Positions 16,903 to 25,957 of a DNA stretch of 64,000 nt are shown in pieces. The stretch spans positions 7,048 through 71,047 of the forward strand of contig JBGALI010000022.1 in assembly GCA_044223975.1 (NCBI GenBank), in the 5' to 3' direction. This DNA is from CAZCPB01 sp044223975 (GTDB lineage: Bacteria; Planctomycetota; Phycisphaerae; Phycisphaerales; UBA1924). Each line of letters begins with the position of its first letter. Position 1 is the first letter of the stretch. A program made the translations under genes and the position numbers. The notes under the pieces are model-generated. The model made no database searches. It saw nothing but the letters and a program-made list of their open reading frames with translations, and was not told the origin of the DNA.

Positions 16903-17080
16903 TCTTCTCTTTCCTTAATCAGCGAGCGGGCCGGACTATGCGGCGCGGCCACCGCGCCGGCGCCGACGCGGGCGCGTCCGGATATGAAGAGGTCATCGGC
17001 GAGCGGGGAGGGGGACTTGACCCGGCGGGCACGACGCCAAGGGTCGAATCTGTGCGCCACACGTATGGTATTGTGAGACC

Positions 17081-19156
17081 GTGAAGACATTGTTCATCAC
17101 AGTCATTGCGGCCGCAAAGCACGCGCTGGCTTCGACCATCATCGCGATGGGGCAAGCCCCGCCGCCGGACGATGGATGGCAAAGTCTGGATTGTGATCAG
17201 GTCAACGGGGTCCCTGTCGTTCGGGTCACCATAAACGATGCCGCCCCAGAGTGGTTTTTCTTCGAACCGACGCTTGCCTCGTCCACGATTGACGAGGACT
17301 ACGCCGATCACTTGCGCCTCCCCGCTTCACGCGAGCCCGCAAAGGAGAATCTCGCGGGGCGCGGCGACGCTCGCGTCGACGCCGAGATCACTCTGGCTGG
17401 TCGCCACCTCGCATCGCGCTCGTTTCTCACAAGCTCCGTATCCCGCCGATGGTCGCCCACCGCAAGGATTGTCCCGCGCGGCACCTTGCGAGCGGAACTA
17501 TTCGCAGGCTGCGCTGTGCGCATTGATCTTCGCGGAAATTCGATCAAAATCCGACCGAGCCTCGGCTATCTCGCGTCCGGAGCAATCGTTCCCTGCCTTT
17601 CCGGTGAGACGGGCCTGATCGTGCCCCTGACCGCCGAGATTGGTGGGCAGCGGGTCGGCATCTTCGCGGAAATGGCGCTGGGAATTGCGGCCCCATGCCG
17701 CATCCATACTCAATGGTTCGATCAGGCCGTGGGCGCTCGACTCGCGGTGAGAGCTGCGCCCGCCTGGGATCGCGCGCTGCGGAATGTGCGGATTGGGGGC
17801 TTGCAACTTGATGAAGTGCCTATCGCAAAGTCCGCCTCTCGAGAGGCCGCAGGCCGATTCAACAATGGCTTTGTGGGCCGGTCGTTCCTGGAGCGGTTCA
17901 TCGTGACCGTCGACGCGGATCGGCAACGGATTGTCCTGGAACCGGGCGAGGATTGGCAGCGACCGTTTGAACCGTTGACGGCCACGCGTCCAGCACCGCC
18001 GCAATCTACTACTCCCTGGCAGCTTGTTGAATCGCGGTTCGTGGGAGATCGAGTCTTTGTTCGAGCCGTGGTCGAAGGCGGGACCGCGACCTGGATGCTC
18101 CTCGACTCGGGCTCTCCACATTGCGTCATCGACTCGAGTATGGCGCGAGACCTCGGAATTGAGATTCTCCCGGCAGCGCCGGATCCCGTCGTCGATCCCA
18201 CGTCTCTCTTCCCGCTTTCGTCCACTCCCCCTCGACCCATCCGTATCGGCACCTGCCGCTTCCAGCCTCGTTCCCTAAAAATTGCGCCGCTCTCGGATCG
18301 CCTGCAAGCGGCTGCCGGCTGCGAGATTTTGGGACTCCTGGGGATCGAGTTCTTCTTGGAGAACGCGGTACGGGTTAATTTCAAGACTCGGGAGGTTCGC
18401 GTGTGCCCCTCTTCCGCCGTGGGGAATGACATCACGGGCGAAGTGGTTCCGTTCGGGTTCTCGGCTGGCGGACCGGCGATCTTGGCTCTTCTGAACTCTG
18501 CGACCGGTGAGTCGCTGGGCATTCCACTCGTGGTGGACACGGGTTTTACTGGCACTTTTGCGCTGCCGTTGAGTGACGCGTTGCGGGTCGATCCCAACGT
18601 CGGAAAGCTCCAGCGGGGAATGGCGGGCATGACGCTTTACGGTCCGGCATCGGGCGCTACATTCCGCGTGGACTCGTTTACCGTTGGTTCGCGAGTGCTC
18701 AAGTCTGTGCGAGCCGTGGCGTTCGAACAAGCTCCGCCGTTCGACCGCTGGGGAGCGCTGCTCGGCACGGATATTCTGAGGCGCTTTGAGGTGACCTTCG
18801 ACTTGTCTCTTATGCGAGTCGTGCTGGAGCCCAACGAAGACTTCGATCGGCCCTTCTTGCGTCGTTGGTGTGGGCTGCTTGTGGAATCGTGCGCCGCAGA
18901 AGGCGCCACTCCGGAGGCGGATCGCGAGCTGCGCGTCACGCGCGTAGAGCGCGGGTCACCCGCGGCTCAAAGCAACCTGCGCGCCGGGGATGCTGTTCTC
19001 TCGATCAACGGTGTTTCGATGAAGTCCGTTCCTGTCCCCGAGTTTCTCCATCACATTGCGCACAGCTTCGGCGACATCGCGCTGCGCATTCGCCGTGACG
19101 GTGAAGTTCTTGACGTCACAATTGTCCCGTCCGAAGCGGAGGGCTCTATGCCCTGA
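17081..19156 (+). CDS. Retropepsin-like aspartic protease repeats with C-terminal PDZ
   Basis: A 691-residue predicted envelope protein. An N-terminal hydrophobic stretch is followed by four retropepsin-like units. Units at about 44-165 and 178-298 lack the catalytic triad, with EPT and AEM at the equivalent places. The unit at about 320-450 has DSG (Asp342), and the one at about 455-590 has DTG (Asp486). Units 2 and 4 end in matching strands (RIVLEPGEDWQRPF and RVVLEPNEDFDRPF). A PDZ domain follows (VTRVERGSPAAQSNLRAGDAVLSING in outline). The start is GTG 17081. The arrangement suggests an inactive bilobal half and an active one. Substrate unknown. Confidence 0.75.
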   Translation: MKTLFITVIAAAKHALASTIIAMGQAPPPDDGWQSLDCDQVNGVPVVRVTINDAAPEWFFFEPTLASSTIDEDYADHLRLPASREPAKENLAGRGDARVDAEITLAGRHLASRSFLTSSVSRRWSPTARIVPRGTLRAELFAGCAVRIDLRGNSIKIRPSLGYLASGAIVPCLSGETGLIVPLTAEIGGQRVGIFAEMALGIAAPCRIHTQWFDQAVGARLAVRAAPAWDRALRNVRIGGLQLDEVPIAKSASREAAGRFNNGFVGRSFLERFIVTVDADRQRIVLEPGEDWQRPFEPLTATRPAPPQSTTPWQLVESRFVGDRVFVRAVVEGGTATWMLLDSGSPHCVIDSSMARDLGIEILPAAPDPVVDPTSLFPLSSTPPRPIRIGTCRFQPRSLKIAPLSDRLQAAAGCEILGLLGIEFFLENAVRVNFKTREVRVCPSSAVGNDITGEVVPFGFSAGGPAILALLNSATGESLGIPLVVDTGFTGTFALPLSDALRVDPNVGKLQRGMAGMTLYGPASGATFRVDSFTVGSRVLKSVRAVAFEQAPPFDRWGALLGTDILRRFEVTFDLSLMRVVLEPNEDFDRPFLRRWCGLLVESCAAEGATPEADRELRVTRVERGSPAAQSNLRAGDAVLSINGVSMKSVPVPEFLHHIAHSFGDIALRIRRDGEVLDVTIVPSEAEGSMP

Positions 19157-19226
19157 GGCGTGTGCCGCAAGGCCGCCGCTCGCAAAAGCCGTTGCCATGA
19201 GCTGCTCGGCGTCGAGCTCAGGCCCC

Positions 19227-20633
19227 TTAGCTCCCGCCTTTTCCGTTCTTCCCCATGCACCGCGCCAGGATGAACGCCAGCTCCAGCGACTGCTGATAGT
19301 TCAAGCGCGGATCGCACGGCGAGGCGTAGTTGAGGTGCAGGGTCTGCTCGGTGACGCCCGCGGCACCTCCGACGCACTCGGTGACGTCTTCGCCCGTGAG
19401 TTCGAAGTGCACGCCGCCGAAGACGGTGGCGCACGCGTAGTGCGCGGCGTAGGTTTCTTCGAGCTCGGCGACGATCGCGTCGAACGAGCGCGTTTTCACG
19501 CCGCCGGCGGTGGTGATGCCGTTGCCGTGCATCGGGTCGCAGACCCACAGCACGCGCCGGCCCGCGTCGCGCACGGCGGTGAGCAGCGGGGGGAGGGCGG
19601 CGGCGACCTTGCCCGCGCCCATGCGGGTGATGATGACGATCTTGCCGGGCTCGTTGGCGGGGTTGAGCGCGTCGAGCATGGCGAGCAGCTCGTCGGGCCG
19701 GGCCTTGGGGCCGACCTTGATGCCCACGGGGTTGGCGATGCCGCGGAAGTACTCGACGTGGGCGCCGGTGAGCTGGCGCGTGCGCTCGCCGATCCAGGGC
19801 ATGTGGGTGGAGAGGTTGTACCACCCCTCGCGCCGCGGCACGCGCCTTGTCTGGGCCGATTCGTACTCGAGGTTCAGGCCCTCGTGGCTGGTGAAGAACT
19901 CGGCGCGGGTGAGGTCGTCGACACTCTTCTCGCCCAGCGCCTCCATCAGGCGCAGGCCGTCGCCGAGGGTCTGCGTGAGGCGCTCGTACTCGGCGCGGCG
20001 CTGCGGCGAGAGCGAGGCGTGGGAGAAGAACGAGACGTTCCAGTACTCGGGGTGGTGCAGGTCGGCGAAACCGCCTTCGACCAGCGCGCGGATGAAGTTG
20101 AGCGTGAGGGCCGCGTGCGTGTAGCCGCGGACGAGCAGCGCGGGATCGGGCGTGCGGCTCTTGAGATCAAAGCCCGCGCGGTTGACCAGGTCGCCGTAGT
20201 AGCTGGGGAGCGAGACTTCGCGCCCGTCGACGGTGCGGGTCTCGGTGGCGCTCGAGCGCGGCTTGGCGTACTGGCCGGCGAAGCGGCCCACGCGGACCAC
20301 CGGCTTCTTGCCGGCGTACACCAGGACCATGGACATCTGGAGGAGGATCTTGAGCTTGTTGGTGATGATCTCGGGGCGGCAGTCGTCGATGGTCTCGGCG
20401 CAGTCGCCGCCCTGGAGCAGGAACCGCTTGCCCGCCTGCGCGTCGGCGATGAGCGCCTTGAGTCGCTCGATCTCCCAGCTGGTGACCAAGGGGGGCAGGG
20501 CGCGGAGCTGCGCGATGGACTCGGCCAGGGCCTTGGCGTCGGGGTAGTGGATCTCCTGCGCGTGCGGCTTGGCCCGCCAGGAGTCCGGGGTCCATGGTGC
20601 GGCGGCGGGCGATTGAGGATGCTGTGGGGTCAA
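19227..20633 (-). CDS. 3-deoxy-D-arabino-heptulosonate 7-phosphate synthase, class II
   Basis: First enzyme of the shikimate pathway: condenses phosphoenolpyruvate and erythrose 4-phosphate. The 468-residue length and motifs fit the class II (plant/actinobacterial) type: WTPDSWR at the N-terminus, LLQGGDCAET, VRVGRFAGQYAKPRS, SHEGLNLEYE, VGIKVGPK and CDPMHGNG. The metal ligands Cys (GGDC), His (DPMHGN), Glu and Asp lie in these blocks. The only plausible start is TTG 20633; no in-frame ATG precedes the conserved N-terminus. The gene is solitary with no aromatic-pathway neighbours. Confidence 0.93.
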   Translation of the reverse strand: MTPQHPQSPAAAPWTPDSWRAKPHAQEIHYPDAKALAESIAQLRALPPLVTSWEIERLKALIADAQAGKRFLLQGGDCAETIDDCRPEIITNKLKILLQMSMVLVYAGKKPVVRVGRFAGQYAKPRSSATETRTVDGREVSLPSYYGDLVNRAGFDLKSRTPDPALLVRGYTHAALTLNFIRALVEGGFADLHHPEYWNVSFFSHASLSPQRRAEYERLTQTLGDGLRLMEALGEKSVDDLTRAEFFTSHEGLNLEYESAQTRRVPRREGWYNLSTHMPWIGERTRQLTGAHVEYFRGIANPVGIKVGPKARPDELLAMLDALNPANEPGKIVIITRMGAGKVAAALPPLLTAVRDAGRRVLWVCDPMHGNGITTAGGVKTRSFDAIVAELEETYAAHYACATVFGGVHFELTGEDVTECVGGAAGVTEQTLHLNYASPCDPRLNYQQSLELAFILARCMGKNGKGGS

Positions 20634-20885
20634 GGGGGATCCGTGAAGAGTTGGGGAGTGAACGGGCAGGTGAGGCGAGCGGGGGCAGGCGGCCCGCGCC
20701 GGGCCATGTTCTATCGGGATTCTTGAGGGCTCGGCTCATCAGGGCGCGGGAAAGCGCCGATGGCGTCGAGATGCCGCGATTCCCCCTGGGGCGCGGCACG
20801 AGGTCCGGAACGTCTGCCGGGCCCCACGCACACGGCCGAGCGCCCCGAGTTTGCGGGTGACCTCGGCGTCACTGGAGCACGCAGA

Positions 20886-21155
20886 ATGGCCACCCGCACT
20901 TCCCGCAAGTCCAGCTCGCGCCGCAAGGCCCGCACTTCCGGCCGCCGCAAGGCGACCACCGCCAGGCGGAGCTGGAGCAAGAAGAGTCGCTGGACCAGCA
21001 CGGCCCGCAAGAGCGGCCGCAAGATGATGAAGAAGGGCCGCAAGACCGCGTCGCGCAAGCGCCGCACGGTCCGCGCCCGCAAGCTGCGTCTGGTCGGCAC
21101 GCGCGCGACGCGGCGCACGAGCACGGCCCGCCGCTCATACCGGCGCGCCGCCTGA
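20886..21155 (+). CDS. Histone H1-like, Arg/Lys-rich nucleoid protein
   Basis: An 89-residue protein with 26 Arg and 12 Lys (about 43% basic), almost no acidic residues and many Ser/Thr. The composition resembles histone H1 tails and chlamydial Hc1/Hc2-like proteins, so DNA compaction is the likely role. ATG 20886 (MATRTSRKSSS) is chosen: the upstream extension loses the composition bias. It sits alone between two minus-strand genes and is closed by a strong terminator at 21188-21213, which implies high expression. Confidence 0.75.
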   Translation: MATRTSRKSSSRRKARTSGRRKATTARRSWSKKSRWTSTARKSGRKMMKKGRKTASRKRRTVRARKLRLVGTRATRRTSTARRSYRRAA

Positions 21156-21187
21156 GCGCCGGGCGCACAGAATTGGATTGATCGCAG

Positions 21188-21213
21188 GGCCCGGGCCACC
21201 GCCCGGGCCTTTT
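21188..21213 (+). terminator. Rho-independent terminator of the histone-like gene
   Basis: A 9-bp all-GC stem (GGCCCGGGC with GCCCGGGCC), a 4-base loop CACC, then TTTT. It starts 33 bases after the stop codon and is the clearest intrinsic terminator on the plus strand here. Confidence 0.9.
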
Positions 21214-21247
21214 CATTGGCGGACGGAGTCGGGACGAACGCGTGGGC

Positions 21248-22891
21248 TCAGCACCCCTGCTCGAACGCGGCCGTGAACAGCTCGAAATCCAGGCCGTTCA
21301 CAAAGGTATCACCGTTGATGTCGGCGCTGGAATCGGCGGTGCTGAAAGCCAGCGAAAACTCGTCGAAGTCGACGCCGTTGGCGAAGCCGTCGCCGTTGAA
21401 GTCCGCCAGGCACAGCGCGATGCGGGCCGAGACCAGCGCGCTGGTGTTGTTGGTGAAGCCGAGCTTGAAGACCAGCGTGCCCGACGTGCTGAACTGGATG
21501 TAGCCGCTCTGCGGGTCGCCCTGGTCGAAGACGATCTGGGCGATGGTGCGCGTGTCGCCGGGGCCGACGGTGAAGGGGTCGCCTGTGCGCACGATCGGGT
21601 ACTGCGTGCCGCGCCCGTCGGAGGCGATGAGCGCGAACGTGCTGGTCTGCGGCAGGCCGCTCGCGGAACGCAGCGAGGTGGTGAACGCCACACGCCCGGT
21701 GGGCGTGAGACCGGGGCGTCCGAGCACACCGAAGTTCACGCCCGCGGCAAGGCCGGGGACCTGCGCGCCCTCGCGCGCCACGAGCGCCAGCCCCGCCTTG
21801 GCGTCGGTGGACCAGATCGCCGAGTTGCTCGAAGAATCGACGCCCGTGCCGACCATGGAGCCCCAGAAGAGCATCAGGATCGAGTCGGCCTGCTGCACGT
21901 GGCGCGCCAGCTCGGCGATGGTGGCGCCGGAGACGCCGGGCGCCGAGGCCCCTTCGCGGGCGACGATCTGCGGCACACCGGACGCGGTGCGCCACACGCT
22001 CCCGTCGTTGGTCGCGCCCACGGCCGGCCCGGAGACGCGGGCCCAGAACGCGACGTTTCCGTTCATGTCGAGGCGCGGCGTGGTGTCGAGGTCGGCGAAG
22101 ACGACGTTGGCGTTCAGACCAGGGGCCTGCTGACCGGTGCGCGCGACCAAGTGAAGGCCGCCGGCGTCGGACCAGATGCCCGATTCCGGCACGGTCTGTC
22201 CGGGGTACGTCACGGTCGCCCAGAAGGCGGTGGCGCCCAGGACGTTCTGCGCGGGCTGGCCGAGGACCAGGAACGTTGCCGCGGCGTTGCTCGCGCCGGG
22301 CGCGGGGTCGCCGGCCTTCACAACCGTGGAAACGGGCCCGGATCGCGTCGAGTAGAGCGATGAGCCGTCGCCGGCACGGAAGACAGTGGCTCCCGAGTCG
22401 TTGAGCGAGAGAAGCCCGAGCACCGGAGCCTGCGCCGTTTCGCGCGCGATCAACGAGAGCGGGCCGCCGGTCTCGATGAGCTGGCCGAGGTTGGTGGGAT
22501 AGCTGAACGCCCCGGAGCCGAGCGAGGCCGTGAGCGCAAGCTGCCCGGTGTTGTTCCACGCGGGTGTGCCCAAGCCGACGTAGAGGTCGGCGGTCCCGGG
22601 GACCGGGTCGCTCTCACGGAGCAGGAGCGCCAGCGCGCCCGTGCGGTCGGTCCACAGAGAGCCGTCGTTGGAGGTGGTCACGCCCGTGCCGGCAAGGCGG
22701 GCCCAGAAGACCACGTGGCCGAGGTCATCGATGCGCGGGTCGGCCACGGCGTCGAACGTGATCCCGCTCAGCCCCGGGGCGGCCTGGCCCGAGGTGGCGA
22801 TGACGGAATAGGTCACGGGGCCTGCCGCGGCGGACGACACGCAGGCGGCGGCACCGGCCAGGGCGACGAGCGATCGCGTGAGACTTTTCAT
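21248..22891 (-). CDS. Exported NxxGxxAF-repeat protein with dockerin-like tail
   Basis: A 547-residue exported protein of unknown function. The start is ATG 22891 (MKSLTRSLVALAG) with GTGGAGA upstream; the signal peptide ends near SSAAAG. The body is a tandem repeat of about 60 residues, each with REG/GDP-type turns and an 'N..G..AF' centre (NGNVAFWARV, PTGRVAFTTSL, LGATAFWATV), matching the choice-of-anchor NxxGxxAF repeat seen in planctomycetes. The last 53 residues are a paired dockerin-like module from CLADFNGDGFANG to FEQGC-stop. It is divergent from the pseudopilin gene at 23124. Confidence 0.75.
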   Translation of the reverse strand: MKSLTRSLVALAGAAACVSSAAAGPVTYSVIATSGQAAPGLSGITFDAVADPRIDDLGHVVFWARLAGTGVTTSNDGSLWTDRTGALALLLRESDPVPGTADLYVGLGTPAWNNTGQLALTASLGSGAFSYPTNLGQLIETGGPLSLIARETAQAPVLGLLSLNDSGATVFRAGDGSSLYSTRSGPVSTVVKAGDPAPGASNAAATFLVLGQPAQNVLGATAFWATVTYPGQTVPESGIWSDAGGLHLVARTGQQAPGLNANVVFADLDTTPRLDMNGNVAFWARVSGPAVGATNDGSVWRTASGVPQIVAREGASAPGVSGATIAELARHVQQADSILMLFWGSMVGTGVDSSSNSAIWSTDAKAGLALVAREGAQVPGLAAGVNFGVLGRPGLTPTGRVAFTTSLRSASGLPQTSTFALIASDGRGTQYPIVRTGDPFTVGPGDTRTIAQIVFDQGDPQSGYIQFSTSGTLVFKLGFTNNTSALVSARIALCLADFNGDGFANGVDFDEFSLAFSTADSSADINGDTFVNGLDFELFTAAFEQGC

Positions 22892-22997
22892 GATCGTCTC
22901 CACTTCTGCACGGGTCAGTTTACGCGCACGGCGCGGGCGACCCCAAAGAATCGTGCTCCAAAACGCGACAGCAGATTTCTGGGAACACTTGCTACAG

Positions 22998-23027
22998 ATA
23001 CCGCAACCTCGCCGACCGGTTGCGGTA
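22998..23027. promoter_or_regulatory. Conserved-looking hairpin in divergent intergenic region
   Basis: Perfect 11-bp inverted repeat, ATACCGCAACC and GGTTGCGGTAT, around a 9-base loop. It lies 97 bases upstream of the pseudopilin start and 107 from the divergent start. It could be a leader hairpin or attenuator of the plus-strand gene, or a regulator-binding site. Function is inference only. Confidence 0.4.
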
Positions 23028-23123
23028 TTTCCCGGTCGAGCGCGGAATTCGTCGTCGGGCGGCTTGGTCTGAGTGAGGGGTTTCACACCCGCCCGCCCGA
23101 GGTAACTCACAAAGGAGTACGGC

Positions 23124-24116
23124 ATGCTCAGCAACCCTCCGCGGTCCCACGATCGAAAGGCCCTGGTCTGGGGGGAATTGCTGATAGGACTCGCGGCCGC
23201 GGTCGTCCTCGCGGCCCTGCTGGTCGTCGCCTCGTCGCGCTCCCGCTCGATCGCCCAGCTCGGCGAGTCGGTCGCCAACCTCAGGACGATCTCCGGCGCG
23301 TTTGCGATGTACGGCCCCGACAACCAGGACCGCGTGCTGGGCTTTTCGTGGCGGGCGGGGACGACACCGAGCCAGTTCCCCGACCTCAAGACCGCCGTCA
23401 GCAATGTCGACGCGGCGGTCTGCCAGGCGGCGGACATCGCGCGGCGGCGCACCGGCAGCAGCACCCTGCCGCGGATCTCGAGCTGGATACCGCACGTGCA
23501 GGCGTGGAACTTCCTGGTGGCCGACTACCTGAACCTGCCGCTGCCCTCGAAGGTGTTCATCTCTCCGGGCGATGACCTTCGCACGGCGCTGGCGTCGGAC
23601 CCGACGAACTGGGCCGGGGACACGGTACTGTACCGATCGGCGCTGGCCACGAGCTACGAGGTCACCGCCGCGGCGTGGGGCGGGCCGGATTCGGGTCCGA
23701 ACGCGGTCACGCAGGACGGCCAGGCGTACAACCTCTTCGTGGTTCCGTCGACCGCCCTGGTGACCACGCATCTCCTGAGCGAAGTCGCTTTCCCCGGGCA
23801 GAAGGCGCTGGCGTTCGACCGCTACCAGTGGTACTACGGTCCGCGCCAAGGCTTCTTCATGTACGAGGAGGCCCGCTTCCCGGTCGCTGCTTTTGACGGG
23901 TCGGTCCAAGTGCGCCGCGGCGGCAACTGCAACCCGGGCTGGAGGCCGGCCGCCCCCGCGGTCCAGTTCCCGTCGTACATCACCTACAACGCCGACGCAT
24001 CGAGCAGGCTCCCTCCCCCGCTGACCAACCCCAACGGCGATCTCCTCTTGGGGCGGCTGCGGTTCACGCGCGGCGCTCTGGGGGGGCGGGACTTCGAGGG
24101 CCCCGAGGTGCACTGA
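23124..24116 (+). CDS. Pseudopilin-like exported protein (copy 1)
   Basis: A 330-residue protein with one N-terminal membrane helix (ELLIGLAAAVVLAALLVV) preceded by a charged segment, like a type II secretion pseudopilin but without the canonical G|FTxxE cleavage motif. The globular part ends with FMYEEARFPVAAFDGSV, related to the H-X9-DG motif of planctomycete pseudopilin-like proteins. AAAGGAG lies upstream of ATG 23124. It is a tandem paralogue of the next gene: both share the A-x-Y-G-x-DN, FSW and NAVTQDGQA landmarks. Role probably structural or in surface assembly. Confidence 0.68.
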   Translation: MLSNPPRSHDRKALVWGELLIGLAAAVVLAALLVVASSRSRSIAQLGESVANLRTISGAFAMYGPDNQDRVLGFSWRAGTTPSQFPDLKTAVSNVDAAVCQAADIARRRTGSSTLPRISSWIPHVQAWNFLVADYLNLPLPSKVFISPGDDLRTALASDPTNWAGDTVLYRSALATSYEVTAAAWGGPDSGPNAVTQDGQAYNLFVVPSTALVTTHLLSEVAFPGQKALAFDRYQWYYGPRQGFFMYEEARFPVAAFDGSVQVRRGGNCNPGWRPAAPAVQFPSYITYNADASSRLPPPLTNPNGDLLLGRLRFTRGALGGRDFEGPEVH

Positions 24117-24215
24117 AGAAATGGGGGTTTTCCACGCGCCGGATTGTGTTCCCGGGGGCTCTCCTTCCGTATATCGTTGGTGTTCGCTCGTGGGCACCTT
24201 CGGGGAGAGTCATCC

Positions 24216-25190
24216 GTGCGGACCATCTCTCGCCGGGCGTTTGCGGTTTCCGACCTTGCCGCGCTGATCGCGGTCGTCGGGGTGATGCTGTGCCTCGTGG
24301 CGGTGGTGGGGGCCCGCCCGCGGGCGCTGGCCAGCCTCAGCCAGACCATCGCCAACATCAAGCAGATCTCCGACACGATCGCGACGTACGGGTCCGACAA
24401 CGCCGACCTGGCGCCGGGGTTCTCGTGGAAGAAGGGCTCAAGCCCGAGTTCGTACGCCGACCTCAAGACCGCGGCCACGGACCTTGAAGCCGCGGCGAAC
24501 CAGTTCGTCGACATCGTGCGCCGCCGCTCGAACGTGCCGAACTTCGCCAAGCTCGCGAGCTTCGCCCCGCACCCCTCGTTCCTGCACGTGATGCTCGCCG
24601 ACTACATCAACGCGCCCCTGCCTCAGGCGTTCACGGTCTCGCCCGAGGACAAGAACCTGATCAAGTGGTCGAGCGACCCCAGCAAGTGGCAACAGAACGG
24701 CGCGCCCAACGCGCAGTCGCCGTTCCGCAGCTCCTACGAGATCTGCTACGGGCTCTGGGCCCTGACCGACTCGGGGTCCAACGCCGTCACGCAGGACGGC
24801 CAGGCGTGGAACATCTTCACGATCCCCACCGCCACGGTGTTCGGGCAGCGGCAGCTCTCGGCGGTCACGTACCCGGCGTACAAGGCCCAGGTCTGGGACC
24901 TCTTTCAGCGCCACTACGGGCCGCGCGTCGGGTTCTTCATGTACGACGAGGCCCACGTGCCCGTCGCGATGTTCGACGGCAGCGTGAACGTGCGAGCGGG
25001 CAAGAACGCCAACAGCGGGTGGAAGCCGCAGACCCCCGCCAGCACGTTCTGGTCCAACGTCACCTACCAGCCGGGGGCCAACGACCCGCCGGCGCTGAGC
25101 GGGGGCGGGTCCGACGTGCTCCGCGGCAAGTTCCGCTGGACGCGCAAGACCGTGGCCGGCCGCGACTTCGACGCCGGCGAAGTGAACTGA
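24216..25190 (+). CDS. Pseudopilin-like exported protein (copy 2)
   Basis: A 324-residue tandem paralogue of the gene 99 bp upstream. The start is GTG 24216, supported by GGGGAGAG upstream. The N-terminus RRAFAVSDLAALIAVVGVML resembles a prepilin signal, with Ala in place of the -1 Gly and Asp in place of Glu5. Shared landmarks with copy 1 are IATYGSDNADLAPGFSW, SNAVTQDGQAWN and HVPVAMFDGSV. Whether a prepilin peptidase processes it is open. No secretion ATPase or prepilin peptidase gene is in the window. Confidence 0.68.
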   Translation: MRTISRRAFAVSDLAALIAVVGVMLCLVAVVGARPRALASLSQTIANIKQISDTIATYGSDNADLAPGFSWKKGSSPSSYADLKTAATDLEAAANQFVDIVRRRSNVPNFAKLASFAPHPSFLHVMLADYINAPLPQAFTVSPEDKNLIKWSSDPSKWQQNGAPNAQSPFRSSYEICYGLWALTDSGSNAVTQDGQAWNIFTIPTATVFGQRQLSAVTYPAYKAQVWDLFQRHYGPRVGFFMYDEAHVPVAMFDGSVNVRAGKNANSGWKPQTPASTFWSNVTYQPGANDPPALSGGGSDVLRGKFRWTRKTVAGRDFDAGEVN

Positions 25191-25252
25191 ACAACCGCCA
25201 TGGCATGCCGCGGTACACTCGGCTCGAGCCGGTGCGCTCCCGGAGCATTTCC

Positions 25253-25870
25253 ATGGCCCGAATCGCGATTGCGTCGCTGCTGACGGTCCTGCTCGCGGGC
25301 TTGGGAGGGTGCGGCGGGCACGCGCTCTACCGGAACGAACCTGCCTTTGAATACCGCGTCGCGGGGCTGAAGAAGGTCGACTTCGAACGCCTCGCCGACG
25401 GACAGTTCCCTTCGCGACCCGTCACGCTCAACTCCCAAACGTACACCTCCCTCAGCGGCGACGGGATCGTGATCGATTCGCCATCGGGGGCGGCACTGGG
25501 CGTGGTCGAAAGCGCGCACGGCTCGCTCAACGTGCCGCGCAACCCCGACGGGCCGGTGGTCGTGGCGGCCGCCGGTGACGGAAGTGTTCGCGTCACTCTG
25601 CCGCCGAGCGTGTACTCGGTCGGCCTGTGGGTCTACGGCCGCGAGAGTCATGGCCAAGCGGACGGCGGAGCCGTGAAGGTGGTGTACGCGAGCGGCGCGA
25701 AAGAAGAGACGATCACGGTTCCTCCGATGGACCCGCACCGACCCGCCCCGGCCTTCGTGGGGATCGTCAGCTTCGACCCAATCACGTCCCTTACGTGGTT
25801 GCCGCCGGTGGCGGCGGGGCCCTCCTCGGGAACCGGCATCGCCGGGCTCACGATCGAGACTCGCCATTAA
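25253..25870 (+). CDS. Lipoprotein, unknown function
   Basis: A 205-residue predicted lipoprotein. It begins at ATG 25253 (MARIAIASLLTVLLAG) with lipobox LGGC directly after the hydrophobic stretch. The mature part is beta-rich: YRVAGLKKVDFERLADGQF, DGIVIDSPSG, VGLWVYGRESHG and FVGIVSFDPITSLTW. The pattern resembles PEP-CTERM-type carbohydrate-binding beta-sandwich proteins, but I do not recognise the family with confidence. It lies 62 bp after the pseudopilin pair and may share their transcript. Confidence 0.65.
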   Translation: MARIAIASLLTVLLAGLGGCGGHALYRNEPAFEYRVAGLKKVDFERLADGQFPSRPVTLNSQTYTSLSGDGIVIDSPSGAALGVVESAHGSLNVPRNPDGPVVVAAAGDGSVRVTLPPSVYSVGLWVYGRESHGQADGGAVKVVYASGAKEETITVPPMDPHRPAPAFVGIVSFDPITSLTWLPPVAAGPSSGTGIAGLTIETRH

Positions 25871-25957
25871 TTCGCGCTCCGAAACCGGCTTGCGTCGATG
25901 AACGGGGTCCCGTATTTTCTGGCTTCTCGCGGGCGGCACCTCGAAGGAGTACGAGCA

